This document shows positions 9,005 through 16,654 of a stretch of DNA of 64,000 nucleotides, piece after piece. The notes below the pieces were generated by a model. It had not been told where the DNA came from, did not search any database, and was given only the letters and a program-made list of their open reading frames with translations. Source of the DNA: Cellulomonas sp. URHD0024 (GTDB taxonomy: Bacteria > Actinomycetota > Actinomycetes > Actinomycetales > Cellulomonadaceae). The translations under genes and the position numbers were made by a program. Position 1 is the stretch's first letter, and every line of letters begins with the position of its first letter. The stretch covers positions 249,741 through 313,740 of the forward strand of contig NZ_KE384505.1 in assembly GCF_000426185.1 (NCBI RefSeq), given 5' to 3'.

Positions 9005-9180
9005 GTCGTCGACAACGCGACGACAGTGACGCGCTCAGTGCGTCGCGAGAGTCGTCGACAACGCGACGACAGCGCGGTGCTCGGTGCGTCGCGAACTCGG
9101 TGCGACGCGAGAGTCGTCGACAACGCGTCGACAACGCGTCGACAACACGACGACAGCGCGGTGCTCAGTGCGTCGCGACC
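9005..9180. repeat. three long imperfect direct repeats rich in GTCGAC/CGCGA
   Basis: Units at 9005-9050, 9051-9112 and 9113-9180 each start GTCGTCGACAACGCG and end around GTGCGTCGCGA, with inner duplications (three GTCGACAAC in the last). The third unit enters the 3' end of the EAL-HDOD gene and supplies its last codons and stop. The array fills most of the 242 bases upstream of the DUF2530 gene. Confidence 0.9.
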
Positions 9181-10379
9181 GTCATCGACGTCGCAGTCGC
9201 CAGGGCCTCCGGAACGGCGGAGAGATAGGCGTGCGCGACGTCCCAGGGCTCGAGTCCCGTGGCGGCGACGCCGGGGATGTCGTTCTCCTCGTGCGCGATC
9301 ACGGCGGCGAGAACGGCACCGTACGGCCCGGTCTGGTCGCGCAGGGCCTTGGCGATGTCGTCGGACACCCCGGAGCGCTCGACGAGCGAGTCGACCGAGA
9401 CGTGCTGCTGCGAGGCGACCGCGGACAGGAGGCCCACGGTGTACCCGGCGCCCTCGCCGGACAGCGCGAAGCAGGCGAGCGCCCGCGCGAGGACGGACCA
9501 CAGGGCGCCGACCGTCGCGGGCTGGGCGTTGATGAGGGACGCCATGGCGAGCGTCGTCAGCTGGCGCGGACCGAGGAGCACGACGGCCTGGCGGACCGAG
9601 TCGATGGGGTGCCGCAGGCCGGACGCCGAGGAGTTCACGAGGTGCAGGACGCGCATGGCAAGCTCGGGGTCGGAGCCGATGATCTGCAGGACCAGCTCGG
9701 GGTCGGGTCGATCCGTGGACAGGGCTCGCACGAGGTTCAGGCACTGCGCCTCGCCCGCGGTGAACTCGCGTCCCGACGTTCCCTGGCGGCGCTCGAACAT
9801 CGGGCCCTGCAGCAGGTCGATCTCGAGCTCGATGGCCCGGGCGATGGTCTCGGTGGTGTCGGCGCGCTCGCCGATCACGCGGGCGCCGGCCTCGTGTGCG
9901 CGGCGTACCAGCTCGGCGACGTCGGCACTGCGGGCGAGGTCGATCTTGACGAAGTCGACCAGCGGCAGGATGCCGTCCTGCGCGGGATCACCGGTGTAGT
10001 CGCCGATGGCCAGCCCGACATGCTGCTGGCGCAGTGCGACGAGCCGGGAGGCGACGTCGGGGTACGACGCGAGCCAGAGGGGGAGCTCGAGGGCGACGCC
10101 GCCGACCGCCTGCGGCATCGGGGTCGCGCCGACGAGGAGGCCACTGGTCGCGCGGATCATGAGCGGGAAGGTGCCGACGATCGTCTGCGGGTCCAGGGTG
10201 GCGTAGACGGCATCGAGCGCGCCCTCGACGAGCGTGTCGGCGTCCGGGGCACCCTCGGACCCGGGCACCTCGCCGCGCACGGCGTAGCCGTAGACGGAGC
10301 GATCGTGGCGGACGATCGGCTGCCGGTGCACGGTGGCGCGCTTCAGGATGTGATGAGTCCGGATCTCGTTGCCCAGCAT
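9165..10379 (-). CDS. degenerate EAL plus HDOD domain signalling protein
   Basis: 404 residues. The first half is an EAL-type fold (RQPIVRHDRSVYGYAVRG near 19-36, later FVKIDLARS and GARVIGERADT), but the catalytic E-A-L tripeptide and several metal ligands are missing, so cyclic-di-GMP hydrolysis is unlikely. The second half (about 200-390) is an HDOD domain with LVLQIIGSDPELAMRVLHLVNSSASGLRHPIDSVRQAVVLLG-like helices (quoted in part). This YuxH/CdgJ-type pairing often acts in motility control by protein contact. The gene sits just beyond fliW in the flagellar locus, 168 bases away and on the same strand, so it may belong to the same regulon. Its 3' end lies in a repeat array. Confidence 0.88.
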   Translation of the reverse strand: MLGNEIRTHHILKRATVHRQPIVRHDRSVYGYAVRGEVPGSEGAPDADTLVEGALDAVYATLDPQTIVGTFPLMIRATSGLLVGATPMPQAVGGVALELPLWLASYPDVASRLVALRQQHVGLAIGDYTGDPAQDGILPLVDFVKIDLARSADVAELVRRAHEAGARVIGERADTTETIARAIELEIDLLQGPMFERRQGTSGREFTAGEAQCLNLVRALSTDRPDPELVLQIIGSDPELAMRVLHLVNSSASGLRHPIDSVRQAVVLLGPRQLTTLAMASLINAQPATVGALWSVLARALACFALSGEGAGYTVGLLSAVASQQHVSVDSLVERSGVSDDIAKALRDQTGPYGAVLAAVIAHEENDIPGVAATGLEPWDVAHAYLSAVPEALATATSMTVATH

Positions 10380-10438
10380 GGTGTCTCTTCCCGTCGCGCG
10401 CGCTGCCTGCTGACCCTGTCCATCGGTCGCGCCCCGCC

Positions 10439-10515
10439 GATCCTGAGGAGTCCGCGACGCGCGTCACAGGGTGAGAAAGTGCGACGGCTCAGCGGATCCT
10501 GAGGAGTCCGCGACG
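10439..10515. repeat. 21-bp direct repeat, each a near-palindrome, upstream of the EAL-HDOD gene
   Basis: GATCCTGAGGAGTCCGCGACG occurs at 10439-10459 and again at 10495-10515, starts 56 bases apart. The core GCGGATCCT/AGGAGTCCGC of the second copy can fold on itself with one bulge. The pair lies 60-136 bases before the EAL-HDOD start (10379), between it and fliW, so it may be an operator pair or a 3'-end duplication; I cannot decide. Confidence 0.6.
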
Positions 10516-10547
10516 AGCCTCCGGAGCGCGGGAGGGTGCCGGGCGGT

Positions 10548-11003
10548 TCAGCCGACGGGTGCGCGGACGGGCCAGTCGCCGTCGAGCACGATCTGGGCCG
10601 CGGCGCCGGTGCGAGCATCGACGACGAGCGGGGCGAGCAGGTTGGCCGTCGGGCCGTCGTGCTCGCTACGCCCGGGGTGGACCACGACGAGGACGACGGT
10701 CGACTCGGCGACGGCGTCCCACTCGAGGTCGCCGGCGTCGATGGTCGGCGTGTAGTCCGGGAAGTGGACGGACGGGCTCACGACGAACAGCCGGATCGGC
10801 GCGTCCTGCTCGTCGTCGGGGATGCTGCGCAGCGCGAAGAGCACGCCACCGTCGTCGAGCGGGTCGAGGACGTACCGCAGGTGACCCGGCAGACCGGGCA
10901 GGGGCGCGACGAGCTCCAGCACGGAAGGCACGGCGAGGTCCTCGCCGGGGCCGGCGGCGACTCGGACGGTGGTTCCGGCTGGACCAGACGTGACAGGGCT
11001 CAT
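10548..11003 (-). CDS. fliW: flagellar assembly factor FliW
   Basis: 151 residues. FliW binds flagellin and the RNA-binding protein CsrA, freeing flagellin mRNA for translation when flagellin is scarce. The family pattern is present: a beta-rich core with LPGLPGHLRYVLDPLDDGGVLFALRSI, the FPDY motif near 81-84, and ANLLAPLVVDARTGAAAQIVL near the end. The ATG overlaps the flgL stop (ATGA). The partner csrA lies 35 kb away in the same locus, and the flagellin leader carries a CsrA-type hairpin, so the whole FliW-CsrA-flagellin switch appears to be present. Confidence 0.95.
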   Translation of the reverse strand: MSPVTSGPAGTTVRVAAGPGEDLAVPSVLELVAPLPGLPGHLRYVLDPLDDGGVLFALRSIPDDEQDAPIRLFVVSPSVHFPDYTPTIDAGDLEWDAVAESTVVLVVVHPGRSEHDGPTANLLAPLVVDARTGAAAQIVLDGDWPVRAPVG

Positions 11004-11887
11004 CGAAGGAAGTCTTGCAGGGAAGGCTGGATCACCTTGGCTGCCGCACCGAGAGCGCCCTGGTAGGCGACCTGCTGCATCTGCAGCTCCATGATGGTCT
11101 TGGCGAGGTCGATGTCCTCGACCCCGGACAGCATCGACTTCACGTCGAGGTCCTGGCTCTCGAGCGACGTGATCGCCGTGAGCACCTGGTCGTGGCGCGA
11201 GCCGGCCGCGGCGATCTCCGTGAGCATCGAGTTCATGTGGCCGTCGAGCGCGTTGAGGTGGACCGTCGGGTCGCCTCCCGCGCGCAGCGTGGCCGCCGCG
11301 CTGTCGAGGAGGGCGAACACCGAGGTGGTGCCGGCGCCGAAGACCGACTGACCGTCGGAGTCGACCCGCACGGTGGTCGTGGCGCCGACCCGCCGCTCGA
11401 CCGGTGCGGCACCGGGGACCCCGGTGAACGCGTAGGTGGTCGGGTCGAACGCGACGCCCGCGTTGGAGGTCCCGGCGAAGACCGTACGGCCGAGGTACGT
11501 GGCGTTCGCCTGCTCGAGGAGCGAGTTCTTGATGCCCTCGAGCTCGGTGGCCAAGGCCTCCCGCGACACCGGCCCGAGGGCTCCGTCGCCGCCCTGGACC
11601 ACAAGGTCGCGGGCCCGGCGCATCTGCACGAGGGACGACGACATGGCGGTGTCCACCGTGGTGAGCCACGAGCTGCCGTCGGCCGCGTTGCGGCTGTGCT
11701 GCGCGATCGTGCGCTGCTCGCTGCGCAGGCGGAGCATGTCCGAGGCGCCGGCGGGGTCGTCCGACGGCGCGGTGATCTTCTTGCCGCTGGACAGCTGTCC
11801 CTGCATGGCAGCCATCGCCGACAGGTTGCCCTGAAGGTTGGCCAGCGTCTGACGCTGGACTGTCTGCTGAGTCACTCGGGGGATCAC
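11000..11887 (-). CDS. flgL: flagellar hook-associated protein 3 (FlgL)
   Basis: 295 residues. FlgL forms the second hook-filament junction ring. The N-terminus MIPRVTQQTVQRQTLANLQGNLS and the segment LSSGKKITAPSDDPAGASDMLRLRSE are the conserved flagellin-like D0/D1 region; the C-terminus (AKTIMELQMQQVAYQGALGAAAKVIQPSLQDFL) pairs with it as the second coiled-coil strand. The start is GTG at 11887 with GGAAGG about ten bases upstream, five bases after the flgK stop. It is the third gene of the flgN-flgK-flgL-fliW operon and overlaps fliW by four bases. Confidence 0.96.
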   Translation of the reverse strand: MIPRVTQQTVQRQTLANLQGNLSAMAAMQGQLSSGKKITAPSDDPAGASDMLRLRSEQRTIAQHSRNAADGSSWLTTVDTAMSSSLVQMRRARDLVVQGGDGALGPVSREALATELEGIKNSLLEQANATYLGRTVFAGTSNAGVAFDPTTYAFTGVPGAAPVERRVGATTTVRVDSDGQSVFGAGTTSVFALLDSAAATLRAGGDPTVHLNALDGHMNSMLTEIAAAGSRHDQVLTAITSLESQDLDVKSMLSGVEDIDLAKTIMELQMQQVAYQGALGAAAKVIQPSLQDFLR

Positions 11888-11892
11888 GGTGG

Positions 11893-13362
11893 CTACCTTC
11901 CGACCAGGCCGGTGCGGTTGATGAGGGTGTCGAGCATCGAGTCGATGGCCGTCAGCACGCGGGCGGCACCTTCGTACGCGCGCTGGTAGGCCAGCATCGA
12001 GACGGTCTCTTCGTCGGTGTCGACGCTGGCCTGCGAGAGCTGGCCGGCCTCCGCGGTCGCCCGGGACGACTCTGCCACGGCTGCGCGCGAGGCGGCAGAG
12101 GCCGTGCGCGACCCGATCTCGACGACGGACTTGCTCCACAGGGCGTTGGGGCCCGACGTCGAGTTGGCGAGGTCCGCGATGGAGGCTCCGACCGAGCCGT
12201 CGAGGGCGCCGCCGGTCTGGGTGGCCACCGCGACGAGCGAGGGGTCGGTGATCGCGACGGAGAGGCCGAGCGCCGCGGGACGGGTCGGGTCGAACGTGAA
12301 GAACTCGTTCCCGGTGCTGCCGACCGTGGCCGGCGGCGTCGGGATCGTGTAGGCGGCGACGTGCGCCGCGTTGACCTGGTCGTGCAGCGTGGTCGCGAGC
12401 TCGTCGTAGCGCGCGGCGGCCTCGGTGAGGATGCCGCCGGTGTGGGTCGTCGCGTCCGGGGGAGCGAGGACGGAGATCAGGCCGGCCACGCGACCGCCGT
12501 CGAGGGCGGCGGAGCGGCCGGGGTGCTCGGCCCACTCGACCTCGACGGCGACACCGGCGACCGGCGGCACGGTGGTGCCCGTGGCCGCGGCGAACGTCTG
12601 GGCGCCCGTGACTGCGAGCGGGTGCGCGTGGACACCGGAGACGAGCGGGTTCCCGCCGACGAGCACGTTCATCTGCCCGTTGGGCTGCAGGGCGATGGAG
12701 GCGCCGACCGTCGACGACAGCTGCGTGATCAGCTGGTCGCGCTGGTCCATGAGCTCGGCGGCCGATCCGCCGCTGTTGGTGATGTCGAGGATCCGGCCGT
12801 TCAGGTCCGCGACGCTCGCCGCGGTGGTGTTGACCTGGTCGACGAGCGCGACGGTGGTGGACCGCGCCTGGGTCCACTGCGTGTCGGCCGCCTGGTAGAG
12901 GGTGGCGATCCGGTCGACGACCGCGTTCGCCTGGTTGAGCAGGACCGCGCGGGCGGAGTCCTTGTCGGGCGTGTTGGCGACGTCGCCCCAGGCGCTCCAC
13001 ATGGTGGAGAGCTGGTTGGCGAGGCCGTCCTTGCCGGGTTCGCCGATGCTGCCCTCGAGGGTCGCGTAGGCGTCGGCGCGGGCCTTGAGGAAGGACGCGC
13101 CCGACGTCTGCGTGCGCACGCGGGCGTCGAGGAACACGTCGGCCAGCCGGTCGATGCCGGTGACGCGGACGCCCTGCCCCGGGCCGTCGTTCGTCGCGAA
13201 CATCGACGCGACGTTGGAGGAGGGCAGAGCTGCGGTGGTGGCGCGCTGACGGGTGTAGCCGACGGTGTTCGCGTTGGCCACGTTCTGGCCGGCGACGTCG
13301 AGGCCCTGCCGTTGCGCGATCAGCGAGCTGAGCGCTGTGCCGAGTCCGGAGAAGGTGCTCAC
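11893..13362 (-). CDS. flgK: flagellar hook-associated protein 1 (FlgK)
   Basis: 489 residues. FlgK is the first hook-filament junction protein, exported by the flagellar type III system. The start STFSGLGTALSSLIAQRQGLDVAGQNVANANTVGYTRQR-like segment (quoted in part below 20: DVAGQNVANANTVGYTRQ) is the rod-hook family signature; the C-terminus VSMLAYQRAYEGAARVLTAID is the matching FlgK/FlgE end motif. The central region is variable. Start GTG at 13362, 15 bases after flgN. Its chaperone FlgN is encoded directly upstream. Confidence 0.96.
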   Translation of the reverse strand: MSTFSGLGTALSSLIAQRQGLDVAGQNVANANTVGYTRQRATTAALPSSNVASMFATNDGPGQGVRVTGIDRLADVFLDARVRTQTSGASFLKARADAYATLEGSIGEPGKDGLANQLSTMWSAWGDVANTPDKDSARAVLLNQANAVVDRIATLYQAADTQWTQARSTTVALVDQVNTTAASVADLNGRILDITNSGGSAAELMDQRDQLITQLSSTVGASIALQPNGQMNVLVGGNPLVSGVHAHPLAVTGAQTFAAATGTTVPPVAGVAVEVEWAEHPGRSAALDGGRVAGLISVLAPPDATTHTGGILTEAAARYDELATTLHDQVNAAHVAAYTIPTPPATVGSTGNEFFTFDPTRPAALGLSVAITDPSLVAVATQTGGALDGSVGASIADLANSTSGPNALWSKSVVEIGSRTASAASRAAVAESSRATAEAGQLSQASVDTDEETVSMLAYQRAYEGAARVLTAIDSMLDTLINRTGLVGR

Positions 13363-13377
13363 AGTGGTTTCCTTGCC

Positions 13378-13857
13378 TCAGAACGAGCGGTCGACGAGCT
13401 GGGCCGCCGCGCGTGACGGGGCGGCGTGGCCGGACCCGTCGTAGGTGTGGACGTCGTGGAGGGACAGGAGGGTCTCCTGGGTGGCCCGGTGCGACATCGC
13501 GAGCAGCTCGCGGTTGCCGTCGGCCAGCTGGGAGATCTCCGTGGTGAGGGAGGCGAAGGCATCACGGTGGGCGCGCAGCAGCTCGTCCCAGGGCTCGGGC
13601 GCTGCGTCGGCGAGCTCGGCCAGGCTCGCGCCCGGCTCGAGCCCGAACAGGCGGGCGACCTCGTCGGCCTCCACGGCGCGTCCGAGCTCTGCGTCACGGA
13701 TCTCCTCGAGCACGGCCTCCACCTCGCGGGTGGCGTGGCCGAGCCAACGGCTGCGTCCGCTGGTGAGGATCATCTGCTCCTCCTCCAGCTTGAACAGCAG
13801 GAGCTCCAGCAGGTTCCGCTCGCGCCACAGCACGTCGGACAGCTGCGTCAGTGACAT
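13378..13857 (-). CDS. flgN: FlgN-like chaperone for hook-associated proteins
   Basis: 159 residues, mostly helical and acidic: LSDVLWRERNLLELLLFKLEEEQ at the N-terminus and EISQLADGNRELLAMSHRATQETL near 110-135 match FlgN, the cytoplasmic export chaperone of FlgK and FlgL. It is the first gene of the leftward operon, directly before its clients. The ATG at 13857 has GGAAGGGAACC upstream. A sigma-28-like site lies about 60 bases upstream on the minus strand. Confidence 0.88.
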   Translation of the reverse strand: MSLTQLSDVLWRERNLLELLLFKLEEEQMILTSGRSRWLGHATREVEAVLEEIRDAELGRAVEADEVARLFGLEPGASLAELADAAPEPWDELLRAHRDAFASLTTEISQLADGNRELLAMSHRATQETLLSLHDVHTYDGSGHAAPSRAAAQLVDRSF

Positions 13858-13914
13858 GGTCCGGTTCCCTTCCTTCCTCGACCCCGTTCGGGCCCGAGGT
13901 GCCTCTGCAGCCTC

Positions 13915-13942
13915 CTATCGGACGGCACCCCCTCGGTTGTGA
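13915..13942 (-). promoter_or_regulatory. candidate sigma-28 promoter of flgN-flgK-flgL-fliW
   Basis: On the minus strand TCACAA, 14 bases, then TCCGATAG. This resembles the CTNNAA-N14-GCCGATNN sites of the same locus, with a weaker -35 and first -10 base. Position fits a leader of about 50 bases before flgN. Confidence 0.4.
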
Positions 13943-14078
13943 TGAATCTGAGACCACGAGTTCTGTCACGAGACGTCCGGAATGCCGTGGACTGCCGTTT
14001 CCAGAGTCTCAGGGACCGCTCTCTCTATGACTTTCACCGCGCATTTGTGCGGATGTCCGAATCGCCCGAGCTGGCAAA

Positions 14079-14094
14079 TGTGATCTACGTCACA
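14079..14094. promoter_or_regulatory. CRP/GlxR-type operator between flgN and fliA
   Basis: TGTGATCTACGTCACA is a perfect match to TGTGA-N6-TCACA, the binding site of cAMP-responsive CRP/GlxR regulators of actinobacteria. It sits in the 389-base divergent region (13858-14246), about 150 bases before the fliA GTG and 220 before flgN. This region is also the most AT-rich of the window. The rest of it holds the flgN sigma-28-like site and no further gene that I can support. Confidence 0.7.
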
Positions 14095-14246
14095 CCCCTT
14101 CCGACCTGGGTGCAAACACCCACCGTGAAGTTCCGCGTGATCACCGGGGAAACTCGGGAAAGGGCTTCCCCGGAGCCGCGCGGTCAATTGGTATCTGCTG
14201 CGAACAAATCCTCAAGGCCCGGTGGCGAGACGCCGACCGACTCCAT

Positions 14247-15161
14247 GTGACCAAGCAGACTCCCTCCGTAGACGACCTCGTCCTCGCGAACATGCCCCTC
14301 GTCGGGTATGCCGTCAGTGAGCTCTTGCACCGGGTTCCGCCGTCGGTCTCCCGTGACGAGCTCATCTCCGCCGGGAGCCTCGCGCTCGTGCTGGCGGCCC
14401 GCGCGTACGACCCCACGACCGGCGTCCCGTTCGCTCGGTACGCCTCGCTGCGTATCCGCGGCGCGCTCGTCGACGAGCTGCGCTCGATGGACTGGGCGAC
14501 GCGTGGTGCTCGTCAGAAGGTGCGCGAGCTGGCGACGACCTCCGAGCGCCTCACCGCCACCCTCGGCCGCTCGCCGAGCCGCGAGGAGCTCGCGGGCGCG
14601 CTCGGCACCGACGTCGCCGCGGTCGACCGCGCCAGCCAGGACGCCGCCCGCCGCGTCCTGTCCATGGACTCCAGCGACGTCCCCGTCGCCGAGCTGGTCC
14701 GTGACGGCTCCCCGAACCCCGAAGAGGTCCTGCTCTCCGACGAGCGCCTGCGCTGGCTGCGCGCCGCCGTGCAGACGCTCCCCGAGAAGCTGCGCGTCGT
14801 CGTCGACGGCATCTTCCTGCAGGACCGGTCCGTGGCAGACCTGGCCGACGAGCTCGGTGTCACCCAGTCCCGCATCAGCCAGCTGCGCACCGAGGCGCTG
14901 TCCCTCCTCAAGGACGGGCTGAACGCCGGCCTCGACCCCGACCTGGTCCCCGCGGCCGAGCGCCCCGAGGGTGTGGCCGAGCGTCGTCGCCAGAAGTACT
15001 TCGCAGCCGTCGCCGCTCGTGCGGCAATGGCGCCCATGGCGCCGCCGATGGCACCGCACGGAATCGTGCCCTCTCCGTTCCCCGCGTCGGCCGACGAGGC
15101 CGTCCGGGAGCGTGCGATGGCCGCCCAGCGGGCCGGCGAAGGCCACGCATACACGGCCTGA
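14247..15161 (+). CDS. fliA: flagellar sigma factor (sigma-28, FliA/WhiG family)
   Basis: 304 residues. It directs RNA polymerase to flagellar and chemotaxis promoters. Region 2 is seen in VDDLVLANMPLVGYAVSEL and GVPFARYASLRIRGALVDEL; region 3 in TSERLTATLGRSPSREELA; region 4 is the helix-turn-helix SVADLADELGVTQSRISQLR. The last 60 residues (from about 245, Ala-Pro-Met-rich) extend past region 4 and are not usual. Start is GTG at 14247; an ATG one base off frame is followed by a stop. The Shine-Dalgarno is weak. No FlgM anti-sigma gene is visible in the window; the upstream CRP-like site may set its level. Confidence 0.95.
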   Translation: MTKQTPSVDDLVLANMPLVGYAVSELLHRVPPSVSRDELISAGSLALVLAARAYDPTTGVPFARYASLRIRGALVDELRSMDWATRGARQKVRELATTSERLTATLGRSPSREELAGALGTDVAAVDRASQDAARRVLSMDSSDVPVAELVRDGSPNPEEVLLSDERLRWLRAAVQTLPEKLRVVVDGIFLQDRSVADLADELGVTQSRISQLRTEALSLLKDGLNAGLDPDLVPAAERPEGVAERRRQKYFAAVAARAAMAPMAPPMAPHGIVPSPFPASADEAVRERAMAAQRAGEGHAYTA

Positions 15162-15222
15162 CCTGGGCAGACGCTGTCGGTGACGGTGCGCAGAACCGGA
15201 GAAAAAAACTTCGGTCGCAATC

Positions 15223-15250
15223 CTTTAACACCGGCCGCCCCCGCCGATCA
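15223..15250 (+). promoter_or_regulatory. sigma-28 promoter of flagellin
   Basis: CTTTAA, 14 bases, then GCCGATCA. This is the clearest sigma-28 site in the window (enteric and Bacillus consensus: TAAA-N15-GCCGATAA). Transcription would start near 15257, giving a leader of about 50 bases before the flagellin ATG. Confidence 0.75.
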
Positions 15251-15258
15251 GAGGGTTG

Positions 15259-15274
15259 TGCCCATGGATGGGCA
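15259..15274 (+). promoter_or_regulatory. CsrA-type hairpin in the flagellin leader
   Basis: TGCCCATGGATGGGCA folds as a GCCC/GGGC stem closed on a hexaloop AUGGAU, which presents the ANGGA core bound by CsrA. A second GGA run lies in the Shine-Dalgarno (AAGGAAGAGGA, 15289-15299). Two sites, one hairpin and one over the ribosome site, is the arrangement known for Bacillus flagellin mRNA. Confidence 0.6.
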
Positions 15275-15306
15275 GCCCGACCCGAATCAAGGAAGAGGAA
15301 ACCATC

Positions 15307-16506
15307 ATGGGTCTCTCGATCAACCAGAACATCGCGGCGATCAACTCGTACCGCAACCTGAGCAACACCCAGAACGACCAGGCCAAGAGCCTCGAGAAGC
15401 TGTCGTCCGGCTTCCGCATCAACCGCGCAGCGGACGACGCGGCCGGCCTGGCCATCTCCGAGGGTCTGCGCTCGCAGGTCGGTGGCCTGAAGGTTGCCGC
15501 TCGCAACGCTCAGGACGGCGTCTCCGTCGTCCAGACCGCTGAGGGTGCCCTGACCGAGGTCCACTCCATCCTGCAGCGCGTTCGTGACCTGGCCGTCCAG
15601 GGCGCCAACGACTCGAACAACGTCGACGCTCGCAAGAACATCGACACCGAGGCCACGCAGCTCGTCGCCGAGCTGGACCGCATCTCCGGCTCGACGAACT
15701 TCAACGGCACCAAGCTCCTCGACGGCACCGCCGGCGGCGGCTCGGGCAAGCTGAACTTCCAGGTCGGCGCGGACGGCGACGCCAACTCGCAGATCACGGT
15801 CGACCTGTCGGGCGCGAACGTCAAGGCGATCGCGGCCAACCTCACGACCGGCGCGCTCGCCGTCGGTGGCACCACGTTCACCGTCGACGACGCGGGCATC
15901 AAGGCCGGCGGCGCCCAGTCCTTCAGCTTCACGTCCACGACGGCTGCCGGTTCGGTCTCCACCGTCAAGGTGGACCTCACCGCAGCTCAGACGGCCGGCA
16001 TCACCAACATCCAGGACTTCGCCGACAAGCTGTCCGGTGACACGAACTTCAACTCGAAGTTCTCCGTCTCGGTCATCAAGGACGCGAACGGTGCCGCCAC
16101 CGGCGTCTCCGTCAAGGCCCTTGACGGTGGCGACGTGGACGTCACGGACCCCGACGCCGGCGGCCTGGTCACCGGTGGCACGCAGGTCGCGAACACCCAG
16201 GCCGGCATCGACTTCTCCTCGGCTTCTGCCGCGCAGGCGTCGATCACGCTGATCGACCAGCAGATCAAGAACGTCTCGACCGCTCGCGCCAACCTCGGTG
16301 CGATGCAGAACCGCTTCGAGCACACGATCAAGAACGTGAACGTCGCGGTGGAGAACCTGTCCGCGTCGGAGAGCCGGATCCGCGACACCGACATGGCGTC
16401 CGAGATGGTCAACTTCACCCGTTCGCAGATCCTGTCGCAGGCCGGCACGGCGATGCTCGCGCAGGCCAACCAGATCCCCCAGGGTGTGCTCTCGCTCCTG
16501 CGGTGA
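15307..16506 (+). CDS. hag: flagellin
   Basis: 399 residues. Subunit of the flagellar filament, exported and assembled under the FliD cap. Residues 1-140 are the conserved D0/D1 part (GLSINQNIAAINSYRNLS, LSSGFRINRAADDAAGLAIS, QGANDSN); residues about 160-310 are the variable exposed region; the C-terminus from about 315 (LGAMQNRFEHTIKNVNVAVENLSA, QANQIPQGVLSLLR) returns to D1/D0. The ATG is chosen because it starts the canonical MGLSINQN and has AGAGGAAACC before it. It has its own sigma-28 promoter, a CsrA-type leader and a strong terminator, so it is a single-gene unit. Only one flagellin gene is present here. Confidence 0.97.
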   Translation: MGLSINQNIAAINSYRNLSNTQNDQAKSLEKLSSGFRINRAADDAAGLAISEGLRSQVGGLKVAARNAQDGVSVVQTAEGALTEVHSILQRVRDLAVQGANDSNNVDARKNIDTEATQLVAELDRISGSTNFNGTKLLDGTAGGGSGKLNFQVGADGDANSQITVDLSGANVKAIAANLTTGALAVGGTTFTVDDAGIKAGGAQSFSFTSTTAAGSVSTVKVDLTAAQTAGITNIQDFADKLSGDTNFNSKFSVSVIKDANGAATGVSVKALDGGDVDVTDPDAGGLVTGGTQVANTQAGIDFSSASAAQASITLIDQQIKNVSTARANLGAMQNRFEHTIKNVNVAVENLSASESRIRDTDMASEMVNFTRSQILSQAGTAMLAQANQIPQGVLSLLR

Positions 16507-16550
16507 CCTGACCGGTAACGGAGGCAACCCCTCCTGAGCCACGCACGACC

Positions 16551-16590
16551 CACCGGTGGCGGGCTGTCGTCACGACGCCCGCCACCGGTG
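16551..16590 (+). terminator. flagellin terminator
   Basis: CACCGGTGGCGGG (16551-16563) pairs perfectly with CCCGCCACCGGTG (16578-16590): a 13-bp stem, 14-base loop, 45 bases past the flagellin stop. Confidence 0.8.
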
Positions 16591-16654
16591 TTCCATCTCC
16601 GGCCGACCCCGGCCGCACTGCGGTACCTCGCACCTCTCGAACGGACGACAGCTC

